Numbered from the stretch's first letter, positions 7,703-17,753 are shown. The stretch: 64,000 bases of DNA from Gilvimarinus chinensis DSM 19667 (GCF_000377745.1 NZ_KB898706.1:310001-374000); one strand, 5' to 3'. Notes: generated by a model not told the origin, from the sequence alone. A program made the numbers and translations.

Positions 7703-9448
7703 ATGTCGGCACGACGCAATTTACAGGGGTTAAAAGTCGCCAGCGCTTTGCGCGAAAGCTGCTTTGAGGAAGGGTATAACTTCACCAAGCTGCGCGGCGA
7801 TTTACTGGCGGGCATCACCGTGGGTATTTCGGCCATTCCTCTGTCCATGGCCTTGGCAATTGCGATAGGCGTGCCCCCCGAGCACGGTCTGTATACGTCG
7901 CTAGTAGCCGGGTTGCTGATGGCGGTATTGGGTGGTTCTCGGTTTTCGGTGTCGGGCCCAACGGCCGCCTTTGTGGTGATACTGCAGCCGGTGGTACAGC
8001 AATACGGTTTGTCCGGTTTGTTGCTTACGACGCTCATGTCCGGCGTGTTTATGATGCTGATGGCCGTCGCCCGGTTTGGCAGGGTGGTCACCTACATTCC
8101 CAATACCGTTACCTTTGGGTTTACTTTGGGCATTGCCCTGATTCTGGCAACCATCCAAATACCGGATTTACTCGGCCTGGTATTAACCGAGCCTATGCCC
8201 GACTTTTATTTCGCCAAGTTGTGGATGATTCTTCGCCACCTGGCCACGGTACACTGGCCCACGTTGTTGGTAAGTGTTGCCTCTTTTGCGGTGATGTACG
8301 CCTGGCCATTACTGCGCATTCCCATTCCGGCCCATCTGCTGACGATTGTTGTTGGGACATTGCTGGCATTTTTACTGGCCCACTGGGGCTACCCGGTAGC
8401 CACCATTGCTACCAGCTTCGAGTATCAGGCCCCGGCCGGACATACCGTGGCGGGCATACCCAACTTTTTGCCGGAGTTTGTTCCCCCCTGGCGGCAGGGG
8501 CAGGGTGAGCCCTGGTCTCTGACTATGATGAGTTCGCTGTTACCCCAGGCGTTAACCATCGCGCTGTTGGGTGCTATTGAGGCACTGCTGTGTGCGGTAA
8601 TGCTTGAGCGTATGACAGCCAAGCGCTATCACGCTAACGCCGAGGTTTTCGGTTTGGGTGTGGGCAATACGGTAGCTGCGTTTTTTGGGGGCTTTAGTGC
8701 TGCCCCAGAGCTGGCACGCTCTACCACGAACTTGCGCGCCGGGGCCGCCACGCCTTTAGCGTCCATCGTGCACGCGCTGGTCATTGCGGTCAGTTTGCTC
8801 TGGATTGCGCCGTATCTAAAACATTTGCCCATGGCGTGTATGGCCACACTGGTGATTATTGTGGCCTGGCGCATGTGTTACGGCCGACAAATCATTGCCA
8901 CCATTCGCACGGCGCCACCGGCGGATGTGTTGGTGTTCAGCGTATGCTTATTGCTGACGCTGATGGTGGATATGGTGGTGGCCATTGGCAGCGCAGTGGT
9001 GATTGCCGCTCTTTTATTTATGCGCGATATCGCCGCCATGACCAAGGTCAGTGACATTACCAAAAAGCTCAAGCATGTTCCCAAGCCTTTGCCTGAAGGC
9101 TGGCGGGTGGTGAAAATATCCGGCCCGCTGTTTTTTGCCGCGGCCGATAAAATTTTTGCCGAGCTGGATCGGTTGGCAAAAGATCAGCGCGGTTTAGTCG
9201 TCCACATGGACGGTGTGCCACTGTTGGATGCTGGTGGGCTTGATGGTTTTGCGAGTTTTTTAAAACGCTGTAAAAAGCGTAAAGTAGAGCTGATATTGTC
9301 CGACATCCAGTTTCAGCCTTTAAAAGCCATGGTAAAGGCGCAGATAAAACCTGAGAACGGCAACTTTTTTGTCTATCCTACTTTAGCGGAAGCGCTGGAG
9401 GCCGTGATTGATAGTGACCCGGTAGCAGCGCCGGCTGTGGCAGAATAA
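7703..9448 (+). CDS. SulP-family inorganic anion transporter with STAS domain
   Basis: A 581-residue inner-membrane secondary transporter. The N-terminal LRGDLLAGITVGISAIPLSMA and the GGSRFSVSGPTAAF motif mark the SulP/SLC26 family, about 12-14 membrane spans follow, and a cytoplasmic STAS domain occupies roughly residues 450-560 (VHMDGVPLLDAGGLDGF). Bacterial members move sulfate, bicarbonate, dicarboxylates or chloride; the anion cannot be read from the sequence. The AAGGAG upstream is 16 nt from the ATG, wider than normal, but an in-frame stop prevents an earlier start. Confidence 0.9.
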   Translation: MSARRNLQGLKVASALRESCFEEGYNFTKLRGDLLAGITVGISAIPLSMALAIAIGVPPEHGLYTSLVAGLLMAVLGGSRFSVSGPTAAFVVILQPVVQQYGLSGLLLTTLMSGVFMMLMAVARFGRVVTYIPNTVTFGFTLGIALILATIQIPDLLGLVLTEPMPDFYFAKLWMILRHLATVHWPTLLVSVASFAVMYAWPLLRIPIPAHLLTIVVGTLLAFLLAHWGYPVATIATSFEYQAPAGHTVAGIPNFLPEFVPPWRQGQGEPWSLTMMSSLLPQALTIALLGAIEALLCAVMLERMTAKRYHANAEVFGLGVGNTVAAFFGGFSAAPELARSTTNLRAGAATPLASIVHALVIAVSLLWIAPYLKHLPMACMATLVIIVAWRMCYGRQIIATIRTAPPADVLVFSVCLLLTLMVDMVVAIGSAVVIAALLFMRDIAAMTKVSDITKKLKHVPKPLPEGWRVVKISGPLFFAAADKIFAELDRLAKDQRGLVVHMDGVPLLDAGGLDGFASFLKRCKKRKVELILSDIQFQPLKAMVKAQIKPENGNFFVYPTLAEALEAVIDSDPVAAPAVAE

Positions 9449-9506
9449 TGAACTGCACCAAGCTATTGACCGAATATTGACTTCGTTTTTACGCTAAGGA
9501 CACCCA

Positions 9507-10001
9507 ATGACCACGAACAGCCTGCGGCACTCGGCCATTTCTTTAATGGGGTGGTTGCTTTTGAGCTTTGCCGCCGCGAGTGTGGGCGGTATTGCAGCCA
9601 TTGAAGCGCAGGATTTTTACAAGTTGTTGCAGCAGCCCGCCTGGGCGCCGCCGGGAAAAGCATTTGGCCCGGTTTGGACGCTTTTGTATGCCATGATTGC
9701 GGTGGCGGCTTGGCTTGTTTGGCTTAAACGAGAGCACCCCTACGCGAAAAAGGGGCTTGTATTTTTCCTGTTGCAGCTCATAGCTAATGCATTGTGGTGT
9801 TGGCTTTTCTTTGCCTGGAAAATGGGGGGGCTAGCGTTTTTAGATGTAGTGGTGTTGTGGGGGTTATTGTCGGTAACGGTTTACTATTTTGTATTCGTTA
9901 ATCGTTGGGCCGCGGTGTTGATGTTGCCTTGCTGGGGGTGGGTGACGTTCGCCGTTGCTTTAAACTTAGCCGTTTGGCAGCTTAACCCGCAAAGTTTGTA
10001 A
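9507..10001 (+). CDS. tspO: TspO/MBR family tryptophan-rich sensory protein
   Basis: A 164-residue protein with five predicted membrane helices. Family landmarks are QQPAWAPPGKAFGPVWTLLY, the NALWCWLFFAWK segment and WVTFAVALNLAVWQLN near the end. TspO proteins bind porphyrins and related tetrapyrroles and influence stress and pigment regulation. The start has AAGGA 6-7 nt upstream. It lies 58 bp after the SulP gene in the same direction, though a functional link is not apparent. Confidence 0.92.
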   Translation: MTTNSLRHSAISLMGWLLLSFAAASVGGIAAIEAQDFYKLLQQPAWAPPGKAFGPVWTLLYAMIAVAAWLVWLKREHPYAKKGLVFFLLQLIANALWCWLFFAWKMGGLAFLDVVVLWGLLSVTVYYFVFVNRWAAVLMLPCWGWVTFAVALNLAVWQLNPQSL

Positions 10002-10136
10002 TCCACAGTCAGGTTTCCCTACTCCCTCGTGCTTATCTTATAAGACTATACTGTGGCCTTCTGGTGAGCCTCTTTCTTGGGGGGCGTAAACTTCATCGTG
10101 ATTTATTTTATTTAAATGTGCAAAAGGATATTGGTT

Positions 10137-11144
10137 ATGAATGCTTCCGTTATTGCTCGTCTAGCGCATCTTACCTTTTCGTTATTTATCGCTACTATCT
10201 CTTATCAGGCCGTAGCGGAGGAACCTCTACCATCGTGGAATAATACCGCGGCTAAAAAGACCATTTTAGACTATGTTGAAAAAGTGACCACACCGGGTAC
10301 GGACAGTTTTGTGCCTGCGGAGGAGCGCATTGTAACCACTGATAACGATGGTACTTTGTGGGCCGAGCAGCCGGTGTATTTCCAGCTTTTATTTGCACTG
10401 GATAGAATTAAAACACTCGCCGCAGATCATCCACAATGGCAAGACACTGAGCCATACAAAAGTGTGTTGGCTGGAGACCTTAAGCAGTTGGCCGCAGGTG
10501 GTATGGAGGGAGTGGCAAAAATTATTGCTGAGACCCATACGGGGATGAGTCAGGAGGAGTTTGCCGCTATTGTGAGTGAGTGGCTGGCGACGGCAAAACA
10601 CCCTGCGACGGGCAAAGCGTACACGGCAATGGTTTACCAGCCTATGCTGGAGCTAATGGACTATTTTCGCGCAAATGATTTCAAGGTGTTTATCGTCTCT
10701 GGTGGCGGCATAGACTTTTTACGTGTGTTTGCCGAAGAACTCTACGGTGTTCCTCCAGAGCAGGTGGTCGGTTCGACCTTGGAAGCAAAATTTGAAATGC
10801 AAAATGGAGTTCCAACTGTTATCAAGCAGCCAGAAATCAGTTTAGTGGATGATAAAGCGGGTAAGCCGGTTGGTATTTCGCGGCACATTGGCCGTCGCCC
10901 GCTGGTGGCAATGGGTAATTCAGATGGCGATTTACAAATGCTGCAATACACCACTATTGCCCGTAATAAAGAAGATACCCTGCCTCGACTTGGGATTATC
11001 ATTCATCATACCGATGCCAAGCGCGAGTACGCCTATGACCGAAATTCGCACATTGGTCAGTTGGATAAGGCCTTGGATGAAGCACCTCAGCGTGGTTGGT
11101 TGGTCATCGATATGAAAGACGACTGGCAGCAGATTTACCCGTAA
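10137..11144 (+). CDS. HAD-superfamily phosphatase, exported
   Basis: A 335-residue protein with an N-terminal signal peptide (roughly residues 1-28, ending SYQAVAEE). Haloacid dehalogenase motifs are intact: motif I TTDNDGTLW, motif II VFIVSGGG, and the motif IV region MGNSDGDLQMLQY. It therefore probably removes phosphate from a small periplasmic metabolite. The start at 10137 has AAAAGGA at good spacing; the ATG at 10116 would spoil the signal peptide. It heads a co-directional cluster with a BCCT transporter, a porin and a binding protein, so its product may be a solute imported by that transporter; that link is inference. Confidence 0.78.
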   Translation: MNASVIARLAHLTFSLFIATISYQAVAEEPLPSWNNTAAKKTILDYVEKVTTPGTDSFVPAEERIVTTDNDGTLWAEQPVYFQLLFALDRIKTLAADHPQWQDTEPYKSVLAGDLKQLAAGGMEGVAKIIAETHTGMSQEEFAAIVSEWLATAKHPATGKAYTAMVYQPMLELMDYFRANDFKVFIVSGGGIDFLRVFAEELYGVPPEQVVGSTLEAKFEMQNGVPTVIKQPEISLVDDKAGKPVGISRHIGRRPLVAMGNSDGDLQMLQYTTIARNKEDTLPRLGIIIHHTDAKREYAYDRNSHIGQLDKALDEAPQRGWLVIDMKDDWQQIYP

Positions 11145-11225
11145 TTGTGAAAGTCGGCGGTGTGCAAACACGCCGCCGAACTGTTAGGCTAAATAAAGAA
11201 GTCTAACCGCCCTCAGGATGGATCT

Positions 11226-13331
11226 ATGAGTGAACAATCGAGTAAACCCGCTTCAACGGTTCTGGTTCCGGTATTCATTCCCGCCGTTGTTGTTATTTTC
11301 TTATTAGTCGTGGGTACGATCAGTAACCCCGATTTAGCCGCCAATGTTTTTGATTCAACACTGTCTTATATAACCAGCACATTTGGTTGGTTTTATATGC
11401 TGTCGGTGGCATTTTTTCTGGTGTTTATCGTCGGTATAGCGATGACCAAGTGGGGCAATATTAAGCTTGGCCCCGACCACGCCGATCCGCAATACAGTTT
11501 CCCCGCCTGGTTCGCCATGCTGTTTTCAGCGGGCTATGGTATTGCCCTTTTGTTTTTTGGGGTCGCGGAGCCAGTATTGCATTATGCATCACCACCCGAA
11601 GGGGCTGCCGAAACCGTTGGTTCTGCGAAACAAGCAATGCAAATTGCATTTTTCCATTGGGGTTTTCATATCTGGGCTATTTATGGCTTGGTTGGCTTGG
11701 TGTTGGCGTACTTCGCCTTTCGTCACGGCTTGCCGTTATCCATTCGCTCGGCGCTGTATCCACTGGTAGGAGACAAAATTTACGGTCCTATTGGCCACGC
11801 GGTAGATGTCTTTGCCATTCTTGGCACTATGTTTGGTATTGCTACCACCCTGGGGCTGTCGGTTACACAAATTAATGCGGGTATCAATTATCTTTGGCCC
11901 GACATTCCCGTCAGTAACACGGTGCAAATTATCACCATCGCCTGCATTACCGGTTTGGCCATTTTCTCGGTAGTTGCCGGTATGGACAAAGGCGTTAAGC
12001 GGCTGTCCATTTTGAATATGGTGCTGGCTATTTCGCTGATGGTGTTTGTCTTTATCGTCGGCCCCTCGGTTCATATTCTGGAAACCTTCCTACAAAATAC
12101 CGGCAGTTATTTAAATTTCATCGTCGAGCGTACCTTCAATTTAGAGGCGTATTCCCGCAGTGACTGGATTGGTAACTGGACATTATTTATTTTCGGCTGG
12201 ACTATTGCCTGGGCACCGTTTGTGGGCTTGTTTATCGCCAAAATCAGCCGCGGCCGTACCATTCGTGAATTTGTGGTGGGGGTGATGCTGGTACCATCAC
12301 TGTTTACTTTTTTATGGTTCTCGGTATTTGGCGATACCGCGCTTAATGAGATTATGAATGAGGGCTATACCGCACTTATTGGCGATGTGCAAAATAATCA
12401 GGCGATTGCGCTGTTTAAACTCTATGAAGTATTACCGCTGACCTCAATAGTCTCTTTTATTACGGTACTGCTTATTATTACCTTCTTCGTTACTTCATCT
12501 GACTCTGGGTCTTTGGTGATTGACTCCTTGGCTTCTGGCGGTGCATTGCACACCCCGGTTTGGCAGAGAGTATTCTGGGCTACAGCCGAAGGGGTTGTGG
12601 CGGCTACCTTATTGTTAGCCGGCGGCTTGAGTGCGCTGCAGACGATGACCATTGCCAGTGCTTTGCCGTTCAGCTTAATTATGATTGTTTCGGCGGTTGG
12701 GATGTGGCGCGCTCTGGTGATTGAAGGGCACCATCAAAGCAGTTTGAAAACCGATATTCACACGCGGTTTACTGGAACCAATGGGCGCGGCTTATGGCGG
12801 CAGCGGTTGCATGGCTTGGTAACATTCCCCACTTGCGACGAAGTGCGTGAGTTCATGGATACCACAGTCAGTAAAGCCATGCACCGCGTAGAGCGTGAAC
12901 TGGTGAAAGAGGGTTGGCAGGCCCAAGTGCATACGGATGAAGAAAATCAGCGTATTTATCTTGAGGTTATCAAAGAAGAGCATGTTGATTTCATTTACGA
13001 AATTCGAATGTTGGATCATGCACTTCCAGATTATGCTTATCCGGAAATGCCACGTGAAGATGAAGAGCAGAAGCTTTATTATCGCGCTGAAGTGTTTTTA
13101 CGCAGAGGTGGGCAGTCGTATGATGTTTACGGTTTTGATCAGCAAGATATCATTACCGACATTTTAGATCAGTTTGAAAAGCACCTGCACTTTCTGCATA
13201 TTTCCACGGCGAGTTTGCCTTGGCGTATGGAAGAGCATGACGATATGCTGGCAACGCCACCTGAACCACCTGAAGACGAAGCTGGCGTAAATAATAATTC
13301 GGAAGATCCCCGCACGCCATCAGCAAGCTAG
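11226..13331 (+). CDS. BCCT-family betaine/choline/carnitine transporter, BetT-like
   Basis: A 701-residue inner-membrane symporter with about 12 spans (residues 12-500) and a long cytoplasmic C-terminal domain of about 180 residues, as in BetT. The BCCT signature region FGWTIAWAPFVGLFIAKISR is present, along with GMDKGVKRLSILNM. Such carriers import quaternary amines (choline, glycine betaine, carnitine or DMSP) using H+ or Na+. The long C-terminal domain resembles the osmoregulatory tail of BetT. It sits between an exported phosphatase and a porin in one transcription unit. Confidence 0.9.
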   Translation: MSEQSSKPASTVLVPVFIPAVVVIFLLVVGTISNPDLAANVFDSTLSYITSTFGWFYMLSVAFFLVFIVGIAMTKWGNIKLGPDHADPQYSFPAWFAMLFSAGYGIALLFFGVAEPVLHYASPPEGAAETVGSAKQAMQIAFFHWGFHIWAIYGLVGLVLAYFAFRHGLPLSIRSALYPLVGDKIYGPIGHAVDVFAILGTMFGIATTLGLSVTQINAGINYLWPDIPVSNTVQIITIACITGLAIFSVVAGMDKGVKRLSILNMVLAISLMVFVFIVGPSVHILETFLQNTGSYLNFIVERTFNLEAYSRSDWIGNWTLFIFGWTIAWAPFVGLFIAKISRGRTIREFVVGVMLVPSLFTFLWFSVFGDTALNEIMNEGYTALIGDVQNNQAIALFKLYEVLPLTSIVSFITVLLIITFFVTSSDSGSLVIDSLASGGALHTPVWQRVFWATAEGVVAATLLLAGGLSALQTMTIASALPFSLIMIVSAVGMWRALVIEGHHQSSLKTDIHTRFTGTNGRGLWRQRLHGLVTFPTCDEVREFMDTTVSKAMHRVERELVKEGWQAQVHTDEENQRIYLEVIKEEHVDFIYEIRMLDHALPDYAYPEMPREDEEQKLYYRAEVFLRRGGQSYDVYGFDQQDIITDILDQFEKHLHFLHISTASLPWRMEEHDDMLATPPEPPEDEAGVNNNSEDPRTPSAS

Positions 13332-13341
13332 GAGGCCGGCT

Positions 13342-14601
13342 GTGAACGCAATCCGTTATTTGGTTCTGACATCTTTCTCTACGCTGGTGATGACAGCATC
13401 AGCGGATGAGGCTGAAAAAGATTTACAGGCGCAGATTGAAGCTCTGAAACAGAGAATCGAGGTGCTGGAAAGCCAGCAGTCTAAGGTTGTTGAGCAAAAT
13501 CTTGAGCTGGCTGAGCTTCCGGCAGAGCGAAAAGAAGCCGCTGTGATTAACAAAGTCGAAGAGCCTGCTATCGATATTGGTGGGGCGCTTCGCTTTAATT
13601 TGATTTATCGCGATGACGTGGATGCGTCAGTGGGGAAGAAAGGCGAGAGTGGCCTGGACGTTTTTCGCTTTAATGTCGATGGCAAAATTGATGATTTTTT
13701 GATTTCTGCTGAATATCGTTTTTACGCTTACATGAATGTCATTCATCACGGTTGGGTGGGGTACGAATTTGAAGATCAAAGCCAGCTGCAGCTGGGCATC
13801 AGTCAAGTGCCCTTTGGTTTATTGCCCTACGCATCGCATAACGCCTGGTACGGTGTACCTTACTATGTGGGCTTGGCAGATGATTATGACATGGGCATCA
13901 AGTATGTACGCAACGATGGTCCATGGAGTTCACAGCTGGCATTTTATAAAAACGAAGAGCTGAATGACGCTACGAACTTAGATCGCTATGGTTTTGATTT
14001 GGTTCGTGTCGACGAGCAGCAAAACGAAGAGACCAACACGGTTAATGGCCGTCTGGCTTACACTTTTGGTTTGGACTCGGGGTGTGAAACTGAGCTGGGG
14101 GCATCAATAGAAGCGGGGCAGATATACAATACCACCACCGACAGCAGCGGCGACAGATACGCAGGTGCGGCACACCTTGACAGCCGTTGTGGTCGTTGGA
14201 ACTTCCAGCTTCAGGGGACTACCTACGAATACGATGCCAAAGATCCTTCTGGAGTAGATCCATCTACAGTCAGAGTAGGGGCTTTTGCCGGTAGTTACGA
14301 TATCGACAGCGACGCCGATGTAATGGTGGCCAATGTCGCTTACAACGTGCCATCACCCTGGCGTCTTATCGATAGCCTGACCTGTTACAACGATTATTCC
14401 CGTCTCAGCAAATCCATTGCCGGTGCGGTGGATTCTGAAATTAATACGACCGGCTGCGCCATCGGTAGCGGCCCTATATTTACCTACGTCGATTATATCC
14501 TGGCGAAAAATATGCCTTACTTTGGCGCGGGTTCATTGGCTGCTGGCGGTGAAGACGATTGGCAGGGGCGCTTCAATATTAACATCGGGTATTACTGGTA
14601 A
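13342..14601 (+). CDS. Outer-membrane porin-like beta-barrel with N-terminal coiled coil
   Basis: A 419-residue exported protein. The GTG start at 13342 directly follows AGGAGG, which overlaps the stop of the transporter gene. A signal peptide (ending TASADE) is followed by a heptad-rich coiled coil (about residues 22-62, LQAQIEALKQRIEVLESQQ) as in trimeric porins, then a barrel of alternating aromatic and polar strands ending in the aromatic C-terminal NIGYYW expected for BAM-dependent insertion. It probably provides outer-membrane entry for the solute handled by the flanking transporter and binding protein. The exact porin family is not identified. Confidence 0.75.
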   Translation: MNAIRYLVLTSFSTLVMTASADEAEKDLQAQIEALKQRIEVLESQQSKVVEQNLELAELPAERKEAAVINKVEEPAIDIGGALRFNLIYRDDVDASVGKKGESGLDVFRFNVDGKIDDFLISAEYRFYAYMNVIHHGWVGYEFEDQSQLQLGISQVPFGLLPYASHNAWYGVPYYVGLADDYDMGIKYVRNDGPWSSQLAFYKNEELNDATNLDRYGFDLVRVDEQQNEETNTVNGRLAYTFGLDSGCETELGASIEAGQIYNTTTDSSGDRYAGAAHLDSRCGRWNFQLQGTTYEYDAKDPSGVDPSTVRVGAFAGSYDIDSDADVMVANVAYNVPSPWRLIDSLTCYNDYSRLSKSIAGAVDSEINTTGCAIGSGPIFTYVDYILAKNMPYFGAGSLAAGGEDDWQGRFNINIGYYW

Positions 14602-14606
14602 TTGTT

Positions 14607-15689
14607 ATGCGTATGCGAAGTTTATTGGCCGGATTTCTGGCCAGTGTTTTCAGTACCGCCATCTCGGCAGAGACTCTGAATGTTGTCTCTTGGGACGGCG
14701 CTTATGTAAAAAGCCAAATTTTGGGTTATATACGGCCGTTCGAACAGCACACAGGGCACCGTGTGAATGTGTTGCAGTACACAGGCGGTATTGATGAAAT
14801 TCGCAGTCAGGTTCGCTCTTGGAATGTTTCTTGGGAGGTTATTGACCTGGAGCTTTACGACGCCATTCGCGCCTGTAAAGAAGGGTTGTTGGAAACTATC
14901 AGCCTAGAGGATATGCCCGCAGCGCCAGATGGAACATCTGCGACAGAAGATTTTGTAAATGGTCAGGTAACACCCTGTGGTATCCCTAATATTGCCAGTG
15001 CAACGGTAATCAGCTTTGATCCAAGCCGTTTTCAAGCTCCGCCAAGCAGCGTGAAAGATTTTTTTGATCTGAACAAATATCCCGGTAAGCGTGCGTTACG
15101 TAAAACTCCGCAAGGTAACCTTGAGTGGGCATTAGTTGCCGACGGAGTACCCGCTGACAAAGTCTATGATGTTTTATCCACTGAAGATGGCTTGAGCCGA
15201 GCGTTTGCGGTGCTCGATCGTTTGAAACCGAATTTGCTGTGGTGGGAAACCGGGCAAGAGGCTATTCGGTTATTGGAAACGGATCAGGTGGTGATGTCTT
15301 CGGCGTACAATGGTCGTGTTGGTGCGGCCATCGATCGCGGCGAATCTTTGGACATTTTATGGGATAACCATATCTGGTATTACGATGTGTGGGCGATTGT
15401 AAAAAATGGTCGCAACCCTGGTTTGGCGTTGGACTTTATTCGCTTTGCCAGCAAAACCGAAAGCCTGGCCGAGCAGGCCAACTATATAACCTACGGCCCG
15501 ATGCGCCATTCGGCAGTTGCTATGCTGGATGAATCGGTGCGTAATCGATTGCCAACCTCTGAGGCACATCTACAAAATGCGATTGAACTGGACTCTAACT
15601 GGTGGTCTGAAAATTTAGGCCGAATCGAGCGTCGGTTTGATCGTTGGGTAGAGCGGTCGGTGATGGTGCCCAAAGCTTTGCCGAGATAA
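14607..15689 (+). CDS. PotD/PotF-like extracellular solute-binding protein
   Basis: A 360-residue periplasmic protein with a signal peptide (residues 1-21, ending STAISAE). The opening TLNVVSWDGAY, then GIPNIASATVISFDP and a Trp/Tyr-rich ligand region (ILWDNHIWYYDVWAI) match type-II binding proteins of the spermidine/putrescine class. No ABC ATPase or permease genes adjoin it, although the gene starts 5 bp after the porin stop and so shares its operon. It may deliver ligand to a distant ABC system, or work with the BCCT carrier. ATG codons at 14607 and 14613 are both possible starts. Confidence 0.8.
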   Translation: MRMRSLLAGFLASVFSTAISAETLNVVSWDGAYVKSQILGYIRPFEQHTGHRVNVLQYTGGIDEIRSQVRSWNVSWEVIDLELYDAIRACKEGLLETISLEDMPAAPDGTSATEDFVNGQVTPCGIPNIASATVISFDPSRFQAPPSSVKDFFDLNKYPGKRALRKTPQGNLEWALVADGVPADKVYDVLSTEDGLSRAFAVLDRLKPNLLWWETGQEAIRLLETDQVVMSSAYNGRVGAAIDRGESLDILWDNHIWYYDVWAIVKNGRNPGLALDFIRFASKTESLAEQANYITYGPMRHSAVAMLDESVRNRLPTSEAHLQNAIELDSNWWSENLGRIERRFDRWVERSVMVPKALPR

Positions 15690-15732
15690 TACGATGGTGT
15701 GAAGCGCTCTTTCTCCGACGTGTTAAGTTCTT

Positions 15733-16686
15733 CTAATTGCCCAGGGACGGGCGAAAATTAAAGCCAATGTTAATGTAGCCACTGCTGCTCATGGCAAAGT
15801 CGGGTGCTTCCCAGTCGCCGCTATTCACATCGACGCTTAGCCCCTTTAACCCACCTACACCGGCTTCTAGTTCTAACCAAAAATGGCGGTGTACGCGTTT
15901 TTCTACCGACAAACCCAGGTCCCAATTATCCATCACATAATTGAACTGATCGCCATCCGTATTCAATTGCCACGAGTTTCCTGCAGGAGCAAGGCCAAAA
16001 CGAAACAACCAGTCATCGCTTGGGGCGTACATGACAGCAGGCCAGGGCATGATCGCACTCAGTGTCCAGCGTTCGTTAAACTGATAAGAGGCGCCTAGGT
16101 AAGGCAACACCAAGCTTGAATGATCGCTGACATCGAAATACAAACCATAAGCCCACCACAGCTTGTCGGTTTGGGTATAGCGAGCAAAACCTCCGCCCAT
16201 TAACTCCCAGCTCCATTGTGCATCGTTGCTGTCGGCTTTGTGACCCAAAGGCATTAAAAAACCGCCGGTTTGCCAATCTTTGCTGCGTTGATGAAGCCAG
16301 CCCACGGGCAAACCAACAGACAGCACTTGCAAGTCATTGTAGTGCTCGGATTCGGGAGAAAGTTTCGACCAACTAATCCATTCACCCAGCAGTAACGCGT
16401 CGCGGTTACTCATTAAAAACGGTACTACAGCCCCTTGGCTGATGGCCTGTTGCGAAAAGCTTAAGGTGCGACCATCGTCTAAAGTGACGTCGCTGTCTTG
16501 ATAGTGGCGGGCGCTGGCGAAGGCTAATGGTAAGAAAGGAACGTTTGAATCGGAGCGACTGAATACAATATCACTGGCGGCAAATTTTTCTGCCCATTCG
16601 GTCATAATGCCTGCGTGGGTGTTAGCCGATACAGCACCGGTAAGAAGGAGGGTTAAACGTAAAGTGAGTGGTGTCGTTCGTGACAT
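15733..16686 (-). CDS. Predicted outer-membrane beta-barrel protein of unknown function
   Basis: A 317-residue exported protein. The start at 16686 gives a clean signal peptide (LTLRLTLLLTGAVSANTHA); a longer start at 16725 would bury it. The rest alternates polar and aromatic residues in strand-like blocks (WSWELMGGGFARYT, LWWAYGLYFDVSDHSSLVLP, YINIGFNF) and fits a small outer-membrane barrel, possibly the DUF6268 group, which I hold tentatively. No ribosome-binding site is obvious. It is convergent with the binding-protein gene. Confidence 0.6.
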   Translation of the reverse strand: MSRTTPLTLRLTLLLTGAVSANTHAGIMTEWAEKFAASDIVFSRSDSNVPFLPLAFASARHYQDSDVTLDDGRTLSFSQQAISQGAVVPFLMSNRDALLLGEWISWSKLSPESEHYNDLQVLSVGLPVGWLHQRSKDWQTGGFLMPLGHKADSNDAQWSWELMGGGFARYTQTDKLWWAYGLYFDVSDHSSLVLPYLGASYQFNERWTLSAIMPWPAVMYAPSDDWLFRFGLAPAGNSWQLNTDGDQFNYVMDNWDLGLSVEKRVHRHFWLELEAGVGGLKGLSVDVNSGDWEAPDFAMSSSGYINIGFNFRPSLGN

Positions 16687-16742
16687 AGCAGTGCCATAAA
16701 AACTGAGTAGTCGTGCATTGTGCACGACTACCCGTTAGGCAT

Positions 16743-17753
16743 CTACTGTGCGGTGTTGCTCAGTACAATCCGATAGTGCGCCTTGCCATCGCGCAAGGCG
16801 GCAATCGCCTCGTTAATTTGGCTCATGGGGTAGGTTTGCGTCGTCGGTTCAATCTTGTGAAGCGCGGCGAAATCCAGCATTTTTTTAATGGTCGCAGGGC
16901 TGCCCACTGGTGAGCCGGAAACCGAGCGCTGTGCTCCGATTAAGCCAAATACGCCTAACTCTATGGGCTCTAAGGTTGCACCCACGAAATGCAGACGCCC
17001 CTTTGGGCTGAGGGTGTTTACATAGGCGTTCCAGTCCAGCTTAACGTTGACGGTGGACAGAATTAAATCGAAATAACCCGCGGCATTTTCCAGGGCTTCA
17101 CTGCTTTTTGAATCCAGCGTTTTGTGGGCACCCATCTCTAAGGCTTCGGCTTTTTTGTGCTCACTGCTGGTAAACGCGGTAACCTCACAGCCCCAGGCAT
17201 TAAGGAATTTAACCGCCATGTGACCCAGGCCACCAATACCGATAATGCCCACTTTGGCGGTAGGGGGTAAATCAAACTGCACCAGGGGGTTGAACACGGT
17301 AATGCCGCCGCAAAACAGCGGGCCTGCGGTGTCTGGGTTGACGCCATCTGGAAGGGCAACCACGGCTTTTGCCTGGGCGCGCACTTTATCGGCAAAGCCA
17401 CCGTGGTGACCAGCGATGGTGGGCTGGGCGCTGGCACACAGGTTGTGGTCGCCCGAGTTGCAGGTGTGGCATTCGTTGCAGTAGCCACTGTGCCAACCCA
17501 GGCCCACTTTTTGGCCGACCTTTAGTGTGCTGACATTACTGCCTACAGCGTTAACCGTGCCTATAACTTCATGCCCAGGCACAAAGGGGTATTGAGTAAA
17601 GCCCCACTCGTTATCCAGCATGCTCAGATCACTGTGGCACAGGCCGCAGGATTCAACATTAATTTCTACTTCATCGGCGGCCAGGGGGCCTGGATCATAC
17701 TCGAAAGGTGTAAGTTCTTGCCCGGCTTCTTGGGCGGCGTAGGCCTTAATCAT
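16743..17753 (-). CDS. Zinc-dependent NAD(P) alcohol dehydrogenase (YahK/CAD-like)
   Basis: A 336-residue medium-chain dehydrogenase/reductase. The catalytic-zinc region CGLCHSDLSMLDNEWG with VPGHEVIG, the structural-zinc Cys cluster GYCNECHTCNSGDHNLC, and the Rossmann motif GIGGLGHMAVKF are all present. This cinnamyl-alcohol-dehydrogenase-like branch (YahK) reduces a broad range of aldehydes, generally with NADPH. The start at 17753 follows a strong AGGAGGA; a start 30 bp upstream is unlikely. It is divergent from a LysR regulator that is its likely controller. Confidence 0.92.
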   Translation of the reverse strand: MIKAYAAQEAGQELTPFEYDPGPLAADEVEINVESCGLCHSDLSMLDNEWGFTQYPFVPGHEVIGTVNAVGSNVSTLKVGQKVGLGWHSGYCNECHTCNSGDHNLCASAQPTIAGHHGGFADKVRAQAKAVVALPDGVNPDTAGPLFCGGITVFNPLVQFDLPPTAKVGIIGIGGLGHMAVKFLNAWGCEVTAFTSSEHKKAEALEMGAHKTLDSKSSEALENAAGYFDLILSTVNVKLDWNAYVNTLSPKGRLHFVGATLEPIELGVFGLIGAQRSVSGSPVGSPATIKKMLDFAALHKIEPTTQTYPMSQINEAIAALRDGKAHYRIVLSNTAQ

